From the NCBI RefSeq assembly GCF_039545095.1, contig NZ_BAABRS010000001.1:1364001-1428000 (forward strand): 64,000 bases of DNA. Direction: 5' to 3'. The DNA is from Fodinibius salicampi. GTDB taxonomy: Bacteria; Bacteroidota; Rhodothermia; Balneolales; Balneolaceae. The position numbers and the translations under genes were made by a program. The notes under the pieces were generated by a model. The model was given only the letters and a program-made list of their open reading frames with translations, was not told the origin of the DNA and ran no database searches. How positions within the stretch are numbered: the first letter of the stretch is position 1; each line of letters opens with the position of its first letter. Positions 35,995 to 45,470 of the stretch are shown in pieces.

Positions 35995-36640
35995 AATAAG
36001 TTTTGATTGGAAGATTTAATTTCAAGCTGTATTCCCAAGCAACAATTATGGTTCATTTATAATGGTTTTATGTTATAGGTCTTAAAGGCTTATAAAGTTT
36101 CGGATAAATTCTTAAAAAGATATTATCATCTTCCAAATTATACAGCGTACAACCATGGAATTCCCCAATATCTTAGTATGTAAAGCCTTATGTCTACTCT
36201 CTCTTGAACAACCTATAAGTGGCTTAGCAAACAATACCCCTAAGCTTCCAAATAAATTTATATGGTGATAGTTAATACGGATAGCACGGAAATAGCTCTG
36301 CGATGGATCATAGAAGTAATAAAATACCGGTTTAAAAAGCCGTCTCGACAAACATCGCTATGAGTGATAATGGCAAAGTGTAATGAGTTATATACATCAG
36401 TATTTTCTTAAGAAAAAGATACGCAGAATCAGAACTATTCTTATTACTCATCGGTCATTCTATTTGATTCTTATTCACCATGTCCATCCAGATATGCTCC
36501 CAATATTTACGTTTATTGCCAGCGATTGAGCATATATCATTCTATCAAATCATACTTTGAATAATTTTCGCAGTAGAATATTGCATTGCTCTCTCCTTCT
36601 AAAATTAAATACCATTAGTTTTAATTTAGCACTTCCCCCC
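35995..36640. other. Intergenic region, no gene recognised
   Basis: About 645 bp with stop codons in all frames and no convincing product. A 79-residue ORF at 36112-36351 has no recognisable motif. A short palindrome TTTCTTAAGAAA lies near 36406. It may carry promoters for the csbD set. Confidence 0.6.
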
Positions 36641-37174
36641 TTAATTCCATCCCCGAACTCCTTTTAGCAACTCATTATCAAGTTCATGATCAGGATCTTC
36701 ATGGTGCAAGACTGCAATATCTCCAGTGGCCTCCATTACCACTGCTTTTACCTGGCTTAACTGAGTGGCATTAGCTTCCCGTAGTTTTGCACGGAGATCG
36801 GCATGGGTTACTTTAGCCTTTTTTAAGTTATCTTCTAAAATTTTTGTCCCCTTCATTAACAACAATGGTTCATTATTTACCAATTTGCTCATCATGGATG
36901 AACTTCCTCTCAAGCTTGCAACCGTAATTTGCAGAACATATAAGGTAGCAAGTGCTGTTATAGCCAAATATAAAGGCGGATCTTTTGCTAAAATAGTACT
37001 CGCAATAACCGACCCTATTGCCACCGTTATCGCGAAGTCAAAACTAGACATTTTAGAGAAAGAACGTAATCCCGCTATCCTCGTAAAAAGTATAAGTGAG
37101 ATATAAATTCCAATGGTAGATAATGTGGCCATCAATACTGCTGACCAGGTAGTGTTTATCCAACTGTAATCCAT
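36641..37174 (-). CDS. DUF421 (YetF-like) membrane protein
   Basis: A 177-residue protein with three N-terminal helices and a cytosolic domain. The family signature is visible: RIAGLRSFSKMSSFDFAITVAIGSVIAS, then NNEPLLLMKGTKI. DUF421 proteins are inner-membrane proteins linked to spore or stress functions in Bacillus (YetF/YdfS), molecular role unknown. Its stop is near an upstream exoD-like gene read the same way; 26 bp separate them. Confidence 0.88.
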   Translation of the reverse strand: MDYSWINTTWSAVLMATLSTIGIYISLILFTRIAGLRSFSKMSSFDFAITVAIGSVIASTILAKDPPLYLAITALATLYVLQITVASLRGSSSMMSKLVNNEPLLLMKGTKILEDNLKKAKVTHADLRAKLREANATQLSQVKAVVMEATGDIAVLHHEDPDHELDNELLKGVRGWN

Positions 37175-37200
37175 AAAAGGTATAATCTAAAGATTAATTT

Positions 37201-37818
37201 CTATAACAAATTATAAATGATCAGACCAAATGTACCAGCAGAAAACAAAAAAGCGAGCAAGGCCATCAGTCCGTCACGGGTAATTAATGCTAATCCAAAG
37301 GCAGTAAGCGCGATACCTGCTATAGTAGCACTAAAAGGGATAACTTCCATGACTGGCATTACTAATGCAATAGCAATACACACAGAGGCAATAATATAGA
37401 TTCCAACGCCCCGTGTTACCATAGTTAGTCGTGGACGTAACCAATGATCAGAAAACCGGGCAGGAGAGTGCATCCACTGAAGTCCCTTTTTGAGTTTATC
37501 CTTCCCCACAGATTGTCTGAGCAACCAGTCTGGCAGCCAAAAATGATCATACTGAAACAGCAACTGACTTCCTATCAACAATATAAGTATTCCCATAATA
37601 GTCGGTACCCCAGGGATATCGCCTAAAATAGGTGCAATGGTAACCAAACAAATTAGTAAAAGAGGTCCGAACGAACGGCGGCCAACGGTGTCCAGTATTT
37701 CACCCAACGATACGTCCTCTTCCTTTTTGTCTATAGCGTCTTCAATTTGATCCAGAAGTTGAGTTAAATTTGTAGGCTCTTCACTCATATCCTTATATAT
37801 ACCAGATATTGAAGACAC
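37201..37818 (-). CDS. ExoD-family membrane protein
   Basis: A 205-residue protein with about four to five helices after a cytosolic N-terminus (LTQLLDQIEDAIDKKEEDVSLGEIL). The region RRSFGPLLLICLVTIAPILGDIPGVPTIMGIL and WLPDWLLRQSV match ExoD, named for exopolysaccharide synthesis in rhizobia; the real activity is unknown. It precedes the DUF421 gene by 26 bp on the minus strand. Both sit in a set of stress-related genes. Confidence 0.9.
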   Translation of the reverse strand: MSSISGIYKDMSEEPTNLTQLLDQIEDAIDKKEEDVSLGEILDTVGRRSFGPLLLICLVTIAPILGDIPGVPTIMGILILLIGSQLLFQYDHFWLPDWLLRQSVGKDKLKKGLQWMHSPARFSDHWLRPRLTMVTRGVGIYIIASVCIAIALVMPVMEVIPFSATIAGIALTAFGLALITRDGLMALLAFLFSAGTFGLIIYNLL

Positions 37819-37840
37819 TAAATATGTTTTTAATATAAAA

Positions 37841-37868
37841 AAGGCTCCGACTAGTTGTCGGAGCCTTT
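37841..37868 (-). terminator. Rho-independent terminator of aconitase gene
   Basis: An 11-bp perfect stem (37841-37851 with 37857-37867, core GGCTCCGAC) with a TAGTT loop lies 25 bases past the aconitase stop, and a T-rich tract follows on the minus strand. Confidence 0.9.
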
Positions 37869-37892
37869 CCAGTTTTAATTCTCAAACTGAAT

Positions 37893-39857
37893 TTAGCTAG
37901 CCTTCTTTTCGGCTTTAAAGCGATTAATTACTCCACCATGGAGCACCGCTTCTTTTTGGCGATCACTAAAGGTGTGTTTTACAGTATATTTATTGCCTTT
38001 CGTCTTATTATGAACGACGACTTCATTGCCATTTTTAATAGCACTTCTGATGTCATTCACGGTTAAGACATCGCCCTGATCGATATCCTCATAGTCCGCA
38101 TCATTTGCGAATTCAAGCGGTGGAATACCAAAGTTGATCAGGTTTTGCCAGCCAATACGGGCGTAACTCTTTGCGATTACGGCCCGCTGACCCAAATAAC
38201 GCGGAGCGATAGCCGCATGTTCGCGACTTGAACCCTGGGCGTAATTTTCGCCGGCTATTACTACGTGCCCACCGTGCTCATCTTTAGCTTCCATCGCCCG
38301 ATCATGGAAGTTTTTATCCACAACATCAAGTGTAAATTTACTAATTTCTGGAATATTACTGCGGAATGGCAGCACTTCTGCCCCGGCACGGAGAATTTCA
38401 TCGGTAGAAATATCATCTCCCATCTTGAGCAGAACCGGAACGTCAAAATCTTTAAGCTCATCAAAGTCGGGCATGGTTGAAATATTCGGCCCTTTCTTGA
38501 TTTCACCTCGTTCCTTTTTCGGTTTCGGCGGGGTCAACATTTCCGTATTTATGTGAATCTCATTAGGATGCTCATACTTCGGATATTTCATATTATAAAG
38601 ATCCTCAAGATCGCGCGGATCGGTAATCTTTCCGGTCAATGCAGAAGCCGCCGCTGTTTCGGGACTTACCAAAAAGACTGAGTCTTCGGGGGTTCCTGAA
38701 CGGTCAGGAAAGTTACGCGGCACAGTACGCAAGCTGTTTTGTCCTGTTGCAGGCGCCTGCCCCATGCCAATACAGCCGTTGCATCCGGCCTGGTGAATAC
38801 GAGCTCCCGATTGAACAAGGTTAAACATCACATCATTCTTAACCATATTTTCGATAATCTGGCGTGATGTAGGATTGATATCATAGGAAACATTGTCATT
38901 CACCGTTTTATCCTTCACAATCTCAGAGGCCATCCAGAAGTCACGAAAACCCGGATTCGCGGAAGAACCAACATAGGACTGATAAATATCTTGTCCCTCT
39001 ACTTCACGAACAGGCACTACGTTACCCGGACTGCTGGGCAGAGCTATAAGCGGTTCCACATCATCCAGCACAAGTTCTTCATACTTATCATATTCAGCAC
39101 CTTCATCAGCTTTGAGTTCGACGAATTCATGACCACGCTCTTGGGATTCCATAAAACGACGCACCTCACCATCGGCAGGAAATACCGTGCTGGTAGCTCC
39201 CATCTCGGTACCCATATTTGCAATAACATGGCGATCCATGGTATCAAGATTTTTCAGCCCTTCGCCAAAATATTCAATTACATAACCGGTAGCTCCATCT
39301 ACATCATAGCGACGAAGCATCTCAAGTACTACATCTTTGGCACTTACCCAATCGGGCAAATTACCTTTAACTTCTACTCCTAATACTTTGGGCATCTTGA
39401 TGTATAGCGGTTCACCAGCGATGGCAAAAGCAACATCTAAACCACCAGAGCCAATAGCCAACATACCCATACATCCTGATGCAGGAGTATGGCTGTCAGA
39501 ACCAGCTAAGGTTTTACCTGGAATTGCAAAACGTTCGGTTTCAATAGGATGGCTTACCCCGTTTCCAGGACGGCTAAACCACATACCAAATCGTTCGGCT
39601 GCTGATTTCAAAAATACGTGATCATCTGGATTTTTATAGTCGGTCTGTATCAGGTTGTGATCCACATACTGACAGGACATTTCTGTTTGGGCTTCATCCA
39701 GTTCCATCGCTTCCAATTCCAACATCACCATGGTTCCGGTAGCATCCTGAGTCAGTGTCTGGTCAATCTTTAAACCGATTTCCTCTCCGGCTTTCATTTC
39801 ACCATCAACAAGATGACTCTTAATAAGTTTTTCGGTTACATTAAGTGGTTTACTCAT
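37893..39857 (-). CDS. acnA: Aconitate hydratase (Aquifex-type)
   Basis: A 654-residue aconitase. The substrate and cluster motifs are present: GSDSHTPASGCMGM (about 117-130), the paired cluster cysteines in GCNGCIGMG (about 355-363), and the mobile domain YAQGSSREHAAIAPRYLG (about 560). The length and the DWVSAKDVVLEMLRRYDVDGATGYVIEYFGEG segment fit the thermophile-type aconitase of about 650 residues rather than the 890-residue AcnA. It interconverts citrate and isocitrate with a [4Fe-4S] cluster. A strong terminator follows. Confidence 0.95.
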   Translation of the reverse strand: MSKPLNVTEKLIKSHLVDGEMKAGEEIGLKIDQTLTQDATGTMVMLELEAMELDEAQTEMSCQYVDHNLIQTDYKNPDDHVFLKSAAERFGMWFSRPGNGVSHPIETERFAIPGKTLAGSDSHTPASGCMGMLAIGSGGLDVAFAIAGEPLYIKMPKVLGVEVKGNLPDWVSAKDVVLEMLRRYDVDGATGYVIEYFGEGLKNLDTMDRHVIANMGTEMGATSTVFPADGEVRRFMESQERGHEFVELKADEGAEYDKYEELVLDDVEPLIALPSSPGNVVPVREVEGQDIYQSYVGSSANPGFRDFWMASEIVKDKTVNDNVSYDINPTSRQIIENMVKNDVMFNLVQSGARIHQAGCNGCIGMGQAPATGQNSLRTVPRNFPDRSGTPEDSVFLVSPETAAASALTGKITDPRDLEDLYNMKYPKYEHPNEIHINTEMLTPPKPKKERGEIKKGPNISTMPDFDELKDFDVPVLLKMGDDISTDEILRAGAEVLPFRSNIPEISKFTLDVVDKNFHDRAMEAKDEHGGHVVIAGENYAQGSSREHAAIAPRYLGQRAVIAKSYARIGWQNLINFGIPPLEFANDADYEDIDQGDVLTVNDIRSAIKNGNEVVVHNKTKGNKYTVKHTFSDRQKEAVLHGGVINRFKAEKKAS

Positions 39858-40244
39858 ATAATAAAATGTAGTATTGTTATAAACTTCTGTTTTCCTATTT
39901 ATATAAAGTTATTCCATTCTGCTTTCGTTTCAAAAGTTATCAATAGGAGTACTATTTATCTTCTTTTAAGCTAATTTAAATTGGTTCTATCTTACACTCC
40001 AAAAAAGCTTCGTTTTTATCATTTTTTTTATTAACTATGGAATAGAGCTGGCAATAATTCAATTTATAAAAAGAAATATGCGTGATCAGCCTATGAATTA
40101 TGATAAACTGACTTTATAACTTGACAAACCGAGTCCCAACTCGGCAGTCAGCTAAAGCCTCTCTGGTGCACTTCTACTTTTTGCACCTTTTCTGATTCAA
40201 AAACTAGAATCTAACTAATCAAGCACACATAATAGGAGTATATT
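39858..40244. other. Intergenic region upstream of aconitase and Dabb genes
   Basis: About 387 bp, AT-rich, between divergent genes, so it should hold both promoters. A weak inverted repeat GGTGCA / TGCACC lies at 40165-40187. Nothing else is recognised. Confidence 0.6.
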
Positions 40245-40565
40245 ATGATTCGACATGTCGTAATGTGGAAACTTAAAGATGAAGCCGAAGGAGCCACAAA
40301 GGAGAAAAATGCAGAAAAAATGAAGCTCATTCTTGAAGGCTTAAAAATAAATATTGATGAAATAAAAAGTGTGGAAGTCGGTATTAATATTTCCGAAGGA
40401 GATGGAGAAACCGGCACACCCTATGATGTTGTGCTTATATCCGATTTCGAGACCGAGCTTGATTATACCATGTATACTCGTAATGACCACCATAAAAAAG
40501 CGGTAAAATTTATTGACTCCGTAATCGAGGAACGACATTTCGTAGATTATAAAGTAGATATCTGA
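40245..40565 (+). CDS. Dabb-family stress-responsive alpha/beta-barrel protein
   Basis: A 106-residue protein beginning MIRHVVMWKLKDEA, the typical Dabb (stress-responsive A/B barrel) start with a conserved His. KSVEVGINISEG and YDVVLISDFETELD match the barrel strands. Dabb proteins are dimeric and include oxygenases and cyclase-like enzymes; the substrate is unknown. An unusually good ribosome site AGGAG (40234-40238) is 6 bases before the ATG. The gene is a lone plus-strand gene convergent with the amidotransferase. Confidence 0.88.
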   Translation: MIRHVVMWKLKDEAEGATKEKNAEKMKLILEGLKINIDEIKSVEVGINISEGDGETGTPYDVVLISDFETELDYTMYTRNDHHKKAVKFIDSVIEERHFVDYKVDI

Positions 40566-40587
40566 TATAAAGAAGTACGATTGGGGA

Positions 40588-41385
40588 TCATTTTACAAAC
40601 TTCTTAGCTTGGCTTATTAATGCGCCAAAAATTGCCCGCTGGTGTACTATCTGGGGCATATATTCTGGGTGCCACTGGACACCCATCATAAACGGATATG
40701 ATATATGCTCAATAGCCTGAGGCAGATCTGTTTCTTCCCGCGCAATAACCCTCAGTCCACTGCCTATGTTATCTACAGCTTGATTATGCAAAGCATTAAC
40801 CCAAATATTATCTTTCCTAATAATCTGGCCTAATTTTGAGTCTGATTCAATAAGTACCTTCTTTTTGGGCCAGATAGAATAAACTTGGGGCACTTCACTA
40901 TAAAAATCGCCTATATCCTGATACAAATTCCCTCCAAAATGGACGTTGATCAGTTGAGATCCACGACATATACCTAATATGGGAATGGTATTATTGATAG
41001 CCTTTTGAAGTATTTCAAACTCCAGTCTATCTCTTTCGGGGTCAACAGCAGATGATTTTGTCGAAAGGAGTTTTCGAATCAAAAACAAAAAAGGATAAAA
41101 CAAGAAGGACAGTATTTTTATAAATCCTTGATATAAACTTGATGGTTTAGGCCCCATTTCAAAAGGATTTTCAGCAAAAGATTTTCCATACCTTTCCTGA
41201 TCAATATCGGCCCCGCCTCCTAAGATAAGTCCATCCAGATTCTCACCTGGATGTGGTTCGGAAGGCGTTATTCTAATTGGTTTTCCTCCCTGTAATAATA
41301 CTGCGTATTTGGTAAACCACCATGCAGCAGTTCCCCCCTTATCCGGTCCTGTTATGCCAATGGTCGGTTTGTTGCTATTCTTCAT
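40588..41385 (-). CDS. Class I glutamine amidotransferase / peptidase C26 (PuuD-like)
   Basis: A 265-residue enzyme of the PuuD/gamma-Glu-GABA hydrolase type. The nucleophile elbow GICRGSQLINVHFGGNLYQDI carries Cys, and GVQWHPEYMP carries the catalytic His and Glu. An insertion (about 75-120) is hydrophobic and basic (ILSFLFYPFLFLIRKLL), perhaps membrane-associated. It overlaps the upstream amidoligase gene by 11 bp, so the two are translationally coupled. In this pairing it may supply ammonia or remove a gamma-glutamyl group. Confidence 0.86.
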   Translation of the reverse strand: MKNSNKPTIGITGPDKGGTAAWWFTKYAVLLQGGKPIRITPSEPHPGENLDGLILGGGADIDQERYGKSFAENPFEMGPKPSSLYQGFIKILSFLFYPFLFLIRKLLSTKSSAVDPERDRLEFEILQKAINNTIPILGICRGSQLINVHFGGNLYQDIGDFYSEVPQVYSIWPKKKVLIESDSKLGQIIRKDNIWVNALHNQAVDNIGSGLRVIAREETDLPQAIEHISYPFMMGVQWHPEYMPQIVHQRAIFGALISQAKKFVK

Positions 41386-42376
41386 TTAAATCTAATAATA
41401 TAACTATAGATTCTACCCATTCCTTTTTAAAGGACACCAGTGTTTTCTCTTTACGCATTACATATAACTGAGCAAGTTTCTCTATCATTTCAGGCTTTTG
41501 GACCAGCTCTTCTACAGCTATCCAATAATTCCATTCTTTGGCAAATGTCCAGCTTAAGTCATCAATTTTACTATTGGGCAAGCGGTAGTGAAAAGTAGGC
41601 CTTGGTGTATTCTTTTCCCCATTAAGCTTGCGTTTTACCGTGGCCTCGTCAAGCATGGCAAGTATCGGAAGGAGATCTAAAGGCCTGTTTCTTGTTGGAT
41701 TAAATTTTATATAGTCTGAAATAAACTCCTTTTGTGAGGGCTCATAACCAACATCCAGTACCTTTAAAACAAATTCTTTAGGAAAAGGATCTACAAAGGG
41801 AGACAATTTCCTGGAAATATCGATTTCCAACTTTTCCAAAAGCCAGGGATATAGCAGTAAGAATGCGCGCAAATATTTCAGAATGGTCTCAATATCCAGT
41901 ACAGGGGCTTCAATATTGATATGCATTCCAAAAGCATGCACGAGAGACCCTTTAGTCCCCTCTGCCTTTTCTTCCCACAGCTTTTTACGTAAATCTTCTA
42001 ATCGTCCAAACTTTGAAATGGATACAGGGGGCATTACAATTTCTACAGGAACCACAGACATTGCTAATTTATCTATAATATCTTCTATAGATTTGCGAAA
42101 GGAGCGTTCTTCGATATCTATATCAGCCGTATCAAATATATCTTCCTCCGCCATTTTTTGTAGGATACGGGCATCGAGTTCTACTCTAAAATCCCCCAAA
42201 TCAGTATTCCTTATCTCAATATAGTATCGGTGATTCTTCCGGACTTCTCCTCCGTATATAGAGGTTATAATATCCGCAACACGCTCTAAACCGATACCTG
42301 CAAATTCGAGCTCAAGTCCTATTTTTCGCTCTTCATTATTCTCATTATACAGTACCGGAGGTGATCTATATGCCAT
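41375..42376 (-). CDS. Amidoligase (glutamine synthetase-like fold, Amidoligase_2 family)
   Basis: A 333-residue protein with the amidoligase start motif RKIGLELEFAGIGLERVA and later FRVELDAR, ATP/metal-binding Glu patterns, EIVMPPVSI, and HAFGMHINIEAP. This is the Amidoligase_2 family, described by Iyer and Aravind as COOH-NH2 ligases in peptide or metabolite modification systems with class I amidotransferases. The neighbour is exactly such an amidotransferase, overlapping by 11 bp. No ATP-grasp or peptide precursor gene is evident beside it. The substrate is unknown. Confidence 0.82.
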   Translation of the reverse strand: MAYRSPPVLYNENNEERKIGLELEFAGIGLERVADIITSIYGGEVRKNHRYYIEIRNTDLGDFRVELDARILQKMAEEDIFDTADIDIEERSFRKSIEDIIDKLAMSVVPVEIVMPPVSISKFGRLEDLRKKLWEEKAEGTKGSLVHAFGMHINIEAPVLDIETILKYLRAFLLLYPWLLEKLEIDISRKLSPFVDPFPKEFVLKVLDVGYEPSQKEFISDYIKFNPTRNRPLDLLPILAMLDEATVKRKLNGEKNTPRPTFHYRLPNSKIDDLSWTFAKEWNYWIAVEELVQKPEMIEKLAQLYVMRKEKTLVSFKKEWVESIVILLDLNEE

Positions 42377-42573
42377 AAATAAATGGTTTCGATATCTTTT
42401 CTTACAAAAGGTCAGGGTAACATTTCATAGGTAAACTCATTATCGAACAGTTTTATAAGGTAAAAAGCAACAAAATAACTGCCCTTATAAAACACTTGCC
42501 TACCTGGCGACTAATTTGCATAATAATGTAACAATAATCTAAAATAACTAATCCCCAAAATAAGGGACAATTT

Positions 42574-43875
42574 ATGAACAGAGTTCTATCGATTTTGTCA
42601 TTGATTTTGCTATTTCCAATGCTAGTCTTGGCGCAGCAGCAACCTCAGGTATTTGAAGGAGCTAAAATCATTCCCATTGAAGGAGAACCTATTTCGGAAG
42701 GAACACTTATCATTGAGAAAGGCAAAATAACAGCTGTAGGCACCCGGGAAAATGTTGAAATTCCCGAAAATGCCCAAACACATGATGTAAGTGGAAAAGT
42801 TATTATGCCCGGACTCGTGGATTCCCACTCCCATATTGGCAGCGGAGATGGAGGCGATCGCTCATCAGCCTTACATCCCGATACCCGTATACTGGACAGT
42901 ATTGATCCCCGCAGCGATACCTTTAAAAAAGCGCTTGCCGGCGGGATTACTACGGTAAATGTTATGCCCGGATCGGGTCATCTTATGAGTGGCAGAACCG
43001 TTTATCTAAAACTTCGTGATACCAATACTATTGAAGAGATGCTTTTTGTTGATGATCCGGTAAATGAAATAGCCGGCGGACTTAAAATGGCGAATGGAAC
43101 AAATCCAATTGGAGAGGGTCCCTTTCCCGGTACCCGTGCTAAATCTGTAGCTATGGTACGCGACTTGTTTATTAAAGCCCAGGAATATAAAAACAAAGTT
43201 GAAAAAGCGGATGGGGACCCTGAAAAAATGCCTACGCGGGACTTAGGTATGGAAACGCTTATCCAAGTGCTCGATGGTGAAAGGGTTGTACACAATCACA
43301 CTCACAGACACGATGATATTCTGACAGCTATTCGTTTATCCGAAGAATTTGGATACCGGCTGGTCCTCCACCATGTGAGTGAAGCCTGGAAAGTGGCCGA
43401 AGAAATTGCGGAAGCGGAGGTACCCTCTTCTATTATTGTGCTGGATTCCCCCGGAGGAAAAATGGAGGCTGCTGACATACGATACGAAAATGGTGCAGTC
43501 CTGGAGGAAGCCGGCGTAATGGTGGGATATCATACGGATGCTTCCATAACCGATACCCGTTTGTTTCTGCGATCTGGGGCCTTTGGTGTGCGCGCCGGAA
43601 TGAGCCGCGATGCAGCTCTAGAGGCTCTGACAATCGCTAATGCAAAGATGCTTGATCTCGAAAATCGGGTCGGAACACTCGAAGAAGGAAAAGATGCTGA
43701 TTTTATTATTCTTTCCGGAGATCCGCTGAGTACTTACACTCGTGTTCAGCAAACTTGGGTGGAAGGTAAAAAACGATTTGATGTTTCCGATCCTGAGGAT
43801 GCCAAATATGCTGTCGGAGGATACAAGGTATTTGAACGGTCGACCCAAAATCATCACCATCACGGTATCGATTAA
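42574..43875 (+). CDS. Secreted amidohydrolase (imidazolonepropionase-like)
   Basis: A 433-residue protein with a signal peptide to about residue 20 (VLAQ). Metal site: DSHSHIG (HxH, about 86-92), VHNHTHRHDD, LHHVSEA and YHTDASITD, the full His/Asp set of an active amidohydrolase. The C-terminus ends QNHHHHGID, an unusual natural His cluster. It probably hydrolyses a small cyclic amide or peptide in the periplasm. It is followed 67 bp on by a paralogue whose metal ligands are missing. Both are on the plus strand. Confidence 0.88.
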   Translation: MNRVLSILSLILLFPMLVLAQQQPQVFEGAKIIPIEGEPISEGTLIIEKGKITAVGTRENVEIPENAQTHDVSGKVIMPGLVDSHSHIGSGDGGDRSSALHPDTRILDSIDPRSDTFKKALAGGITTVNVMPGSGHLMSGRTVYLKLRDTNTIEEMLFVDDPVNEIAGGLKMANGTNPIGEGPFPGTRAKSVAMVRDLFIKAQEYKNKVEKADGDPEKMPTRDLGMETLIQVLDGERVVHNHTHRHDDILTAIRLSEEFGYRLVLHHVSEAWKVAEEIAEAEVPSSIIVLDSPGGKMEAADIRYENGAVLEEAGVMVGYHTDASITDTRLFLRSGAFGVRAGMSRDAALEALTIANAKMLDLENRVGTLEEGKDADFIILSGDPLSTYTRVQQTWVEGKKRFDVSDPEDAKYAVGGYKVFERSTQNHHHHGID

Positions 43876-43942
43876 TGTACTGTTTGTTACCCGTATGGTA
43901 TCCACAATCTGATCAATTTCTTATTAAAGCATTATTCTTATT

Positions 43943-45136
43943 ATGAAACGTCGAATCATTCTATTAACCGTCTTTATTTTTAGCCTCACTACTGCTATTC
44001 ATGCCCAATTGGCCGTTAAAGCCGATACGATCTATACTATGGAAGGACCTAAAATTGTGAATGGCATTATTTTGGTTGACGATAATAAAATAGCCACCGT
44101 TGGTCCAGCAGATGAGATCGATATCCCAGCTAATTATGAGGTACATGAGGCTTCGGTAGCAACTCCCGGCCTTGTTGATGCTCATTCCGTAGTTGGATTG
44201 GCCGGCATCTTCAACCAAGAGCATGACCAGGATCAGCTGGAAACATCCGATGCCATACAGCCCGAATTACGTGCGATAGACGCGTATAATGCCCGGGAAG
44301 AATTGGTTAAATTCGTACTCGATAAAGGCGTTACAACCACCCATACGGGCCATGGTCCCGGTGCACTGGCAAGCGGACAAACCATGATTGCCAAAACCCC
44401 TTACAATACCGTGGAAGAAGCACTGGTTGACTCCTCAACTACTGTTGCTTTTACCCTTACATCTGGAGTCAGCCAAAATTTCGATAAACCCGGTACACGC
44501 TCCAAAGGGATGGCCATGCTGCGACAAAAATTTATTGAAGCACAGGAATATATTGAGGAAAAAGAATCAGAAGATCCCCCATCCAGAAATTTGACCATGG
44601 AGGCTTTGGCTAAAGTGCTCAACGGAGAATTGACAGCCATGATTACCGCTCACCGGGCACAGGATATCATGACAGCCTTGCGCCTGAAAGAAGAATTCGG
44701 TTTTAATATGATTCTCGACGGTGCTGCTGAAGCCTATCTCGTATTGGATGAAATAAAGGAAGCAGACATCCCGGTATTTATCCATCCTACGATGGTCCGC
44801 ACGTATGGGGATACCCAGAATGCCAGTTTTACTACTGCCGCAAAGCTACATGATGCGGGTATACCGTTTGCATTTCAAAGTGGATTTGAAAGCTATGTAC
44901 CCAAAACGCGTATAGTTCTCTATGAAGCCGGCGTGGCTACTGCTTACGGGTTGCCCCGAGAAGCGGCTTTAAATGCCCTTACCAAGAGTCCATCACAAAT
45001 CCTGGGCATTGATAAACTTGTGGGTTCGCTACAGGAAGGAAAGGATGCGGATATCGTACTTTTTGATGGAGACCCGCTGGAGTACACCACTCATATTCGT
45101 TCCGTTATTGTGGACGGCAAAGTTGTCAAAAAATAA
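43943..45136 (+). CDS. Secreted amidohydrolase paralogue, metal-binding ligands lost
   Basis: A 397-residue paralogue of the upstream amidohydrolase, with a signal peptide to about residue 22 (IHAQ). The fold pattern is the same (DADIVLFDGDPLEYTTHIRSVIVDGK at the C-terminus), but the HxH is DAHSVVG, the internal His positions read ITAHRAQD and LDGAAEAY, and the catalytic Asp position reads QSGFES. It is probably catalytically weak or a non-catalytic partner of the enzyme encoded just upstream; this is inference. Confidence 0.82.
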   Translation: MKRRIILLTVFIFSLTTAIHAQLAVKADTIYTMEGPKIVNGIILVDDNKIATVGPADEIDIPANYEVHEASVATPGLVDAHSVVGLAGIFNQEHDQDQLETSDAIQPELRAIDAYNAREELVKFVLDKGVTTTHTGHGPGALASGQTMIAKTPYNTVEEALVDSSTTVAFTLTSGVSQNFDKPGTRSKGMAMLRQKFIEAQEYIEEKESEDPPSRNLTMEALAKVLNGELTAMITAHRAQDIMTALRLKEEFGFNMILDGAAEAYLVLDEIKEADIPVFIHPTMVRTYGDTQNASFTTAAKLHDAGIPFAFQSGFESYVPKTRIVLYEAGVATAYGLPREAALNALTKSPSQILGIDKLVGSLQEGKDADIVLFDGDPLEYTTHIRSVIVDGKVVKK

Positions 45137-45260
45137 GTCGGGAGACTTGAAAAGGGAATGTTTAATTCCTTTCCATTCTATGTGTCTTGATCAAAAAGTA
45201 AAACATTTTTTAGTCATTCTCGTATATTAGCTTGTAATCATAACTAAACGATCGATTATT

Positions 45261-45458
45261 ATGAGTGGACAAGGATCAGCCGGTAATGTTATCGCAGCGT
45301 TAGCAAGCTTTTTTATTCCCGGACTGGGGCAACTTTTGCAGGGACGCCTCATCAAAGCAGCCATACAGTTTGTATTGGCCGGCGTCCTCTGGATCTTCCT
45401 GATGGGATGGATCATCCATCTGTGGTCTATTCTGGATGCGGCCATGTTTAAGGCTTAA
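45261..45458 (+). CDS. Small TM2-like membrane protein
   Basis: A 65-residue protein with two hydrophobic helices (about 10-22 and 32-52), containing AALASFFIPGLGQLLQGRLIKAA. The FIPGLGQL motif is typical of TM2-type and DUF5683-like small membrane proteins. Function unknown. The Smr gene follows 12 bp later. Confidence 0.78.
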   Translation: MSGQGSAGNVIAALASFFIPGLGQLLQGRLIKAAIQFVLAGVLWIFLMGWIIHLWSILDAAMFKA

Positions 45459-45470
45459 CTCATTGATCTT

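Noticed and set aside
36112-36351. 79-residue ORF on the minus strand in an intergenic region
   Set aside because: No motif, no ribosome site, odd composition; more likely chance.
40165-40187. GGTGCA/TGCACC inverted repeat as a terminator
   Set aside because: Only 6 bp, long AT loop and no T-tract; listed only as part of the intergenic region.
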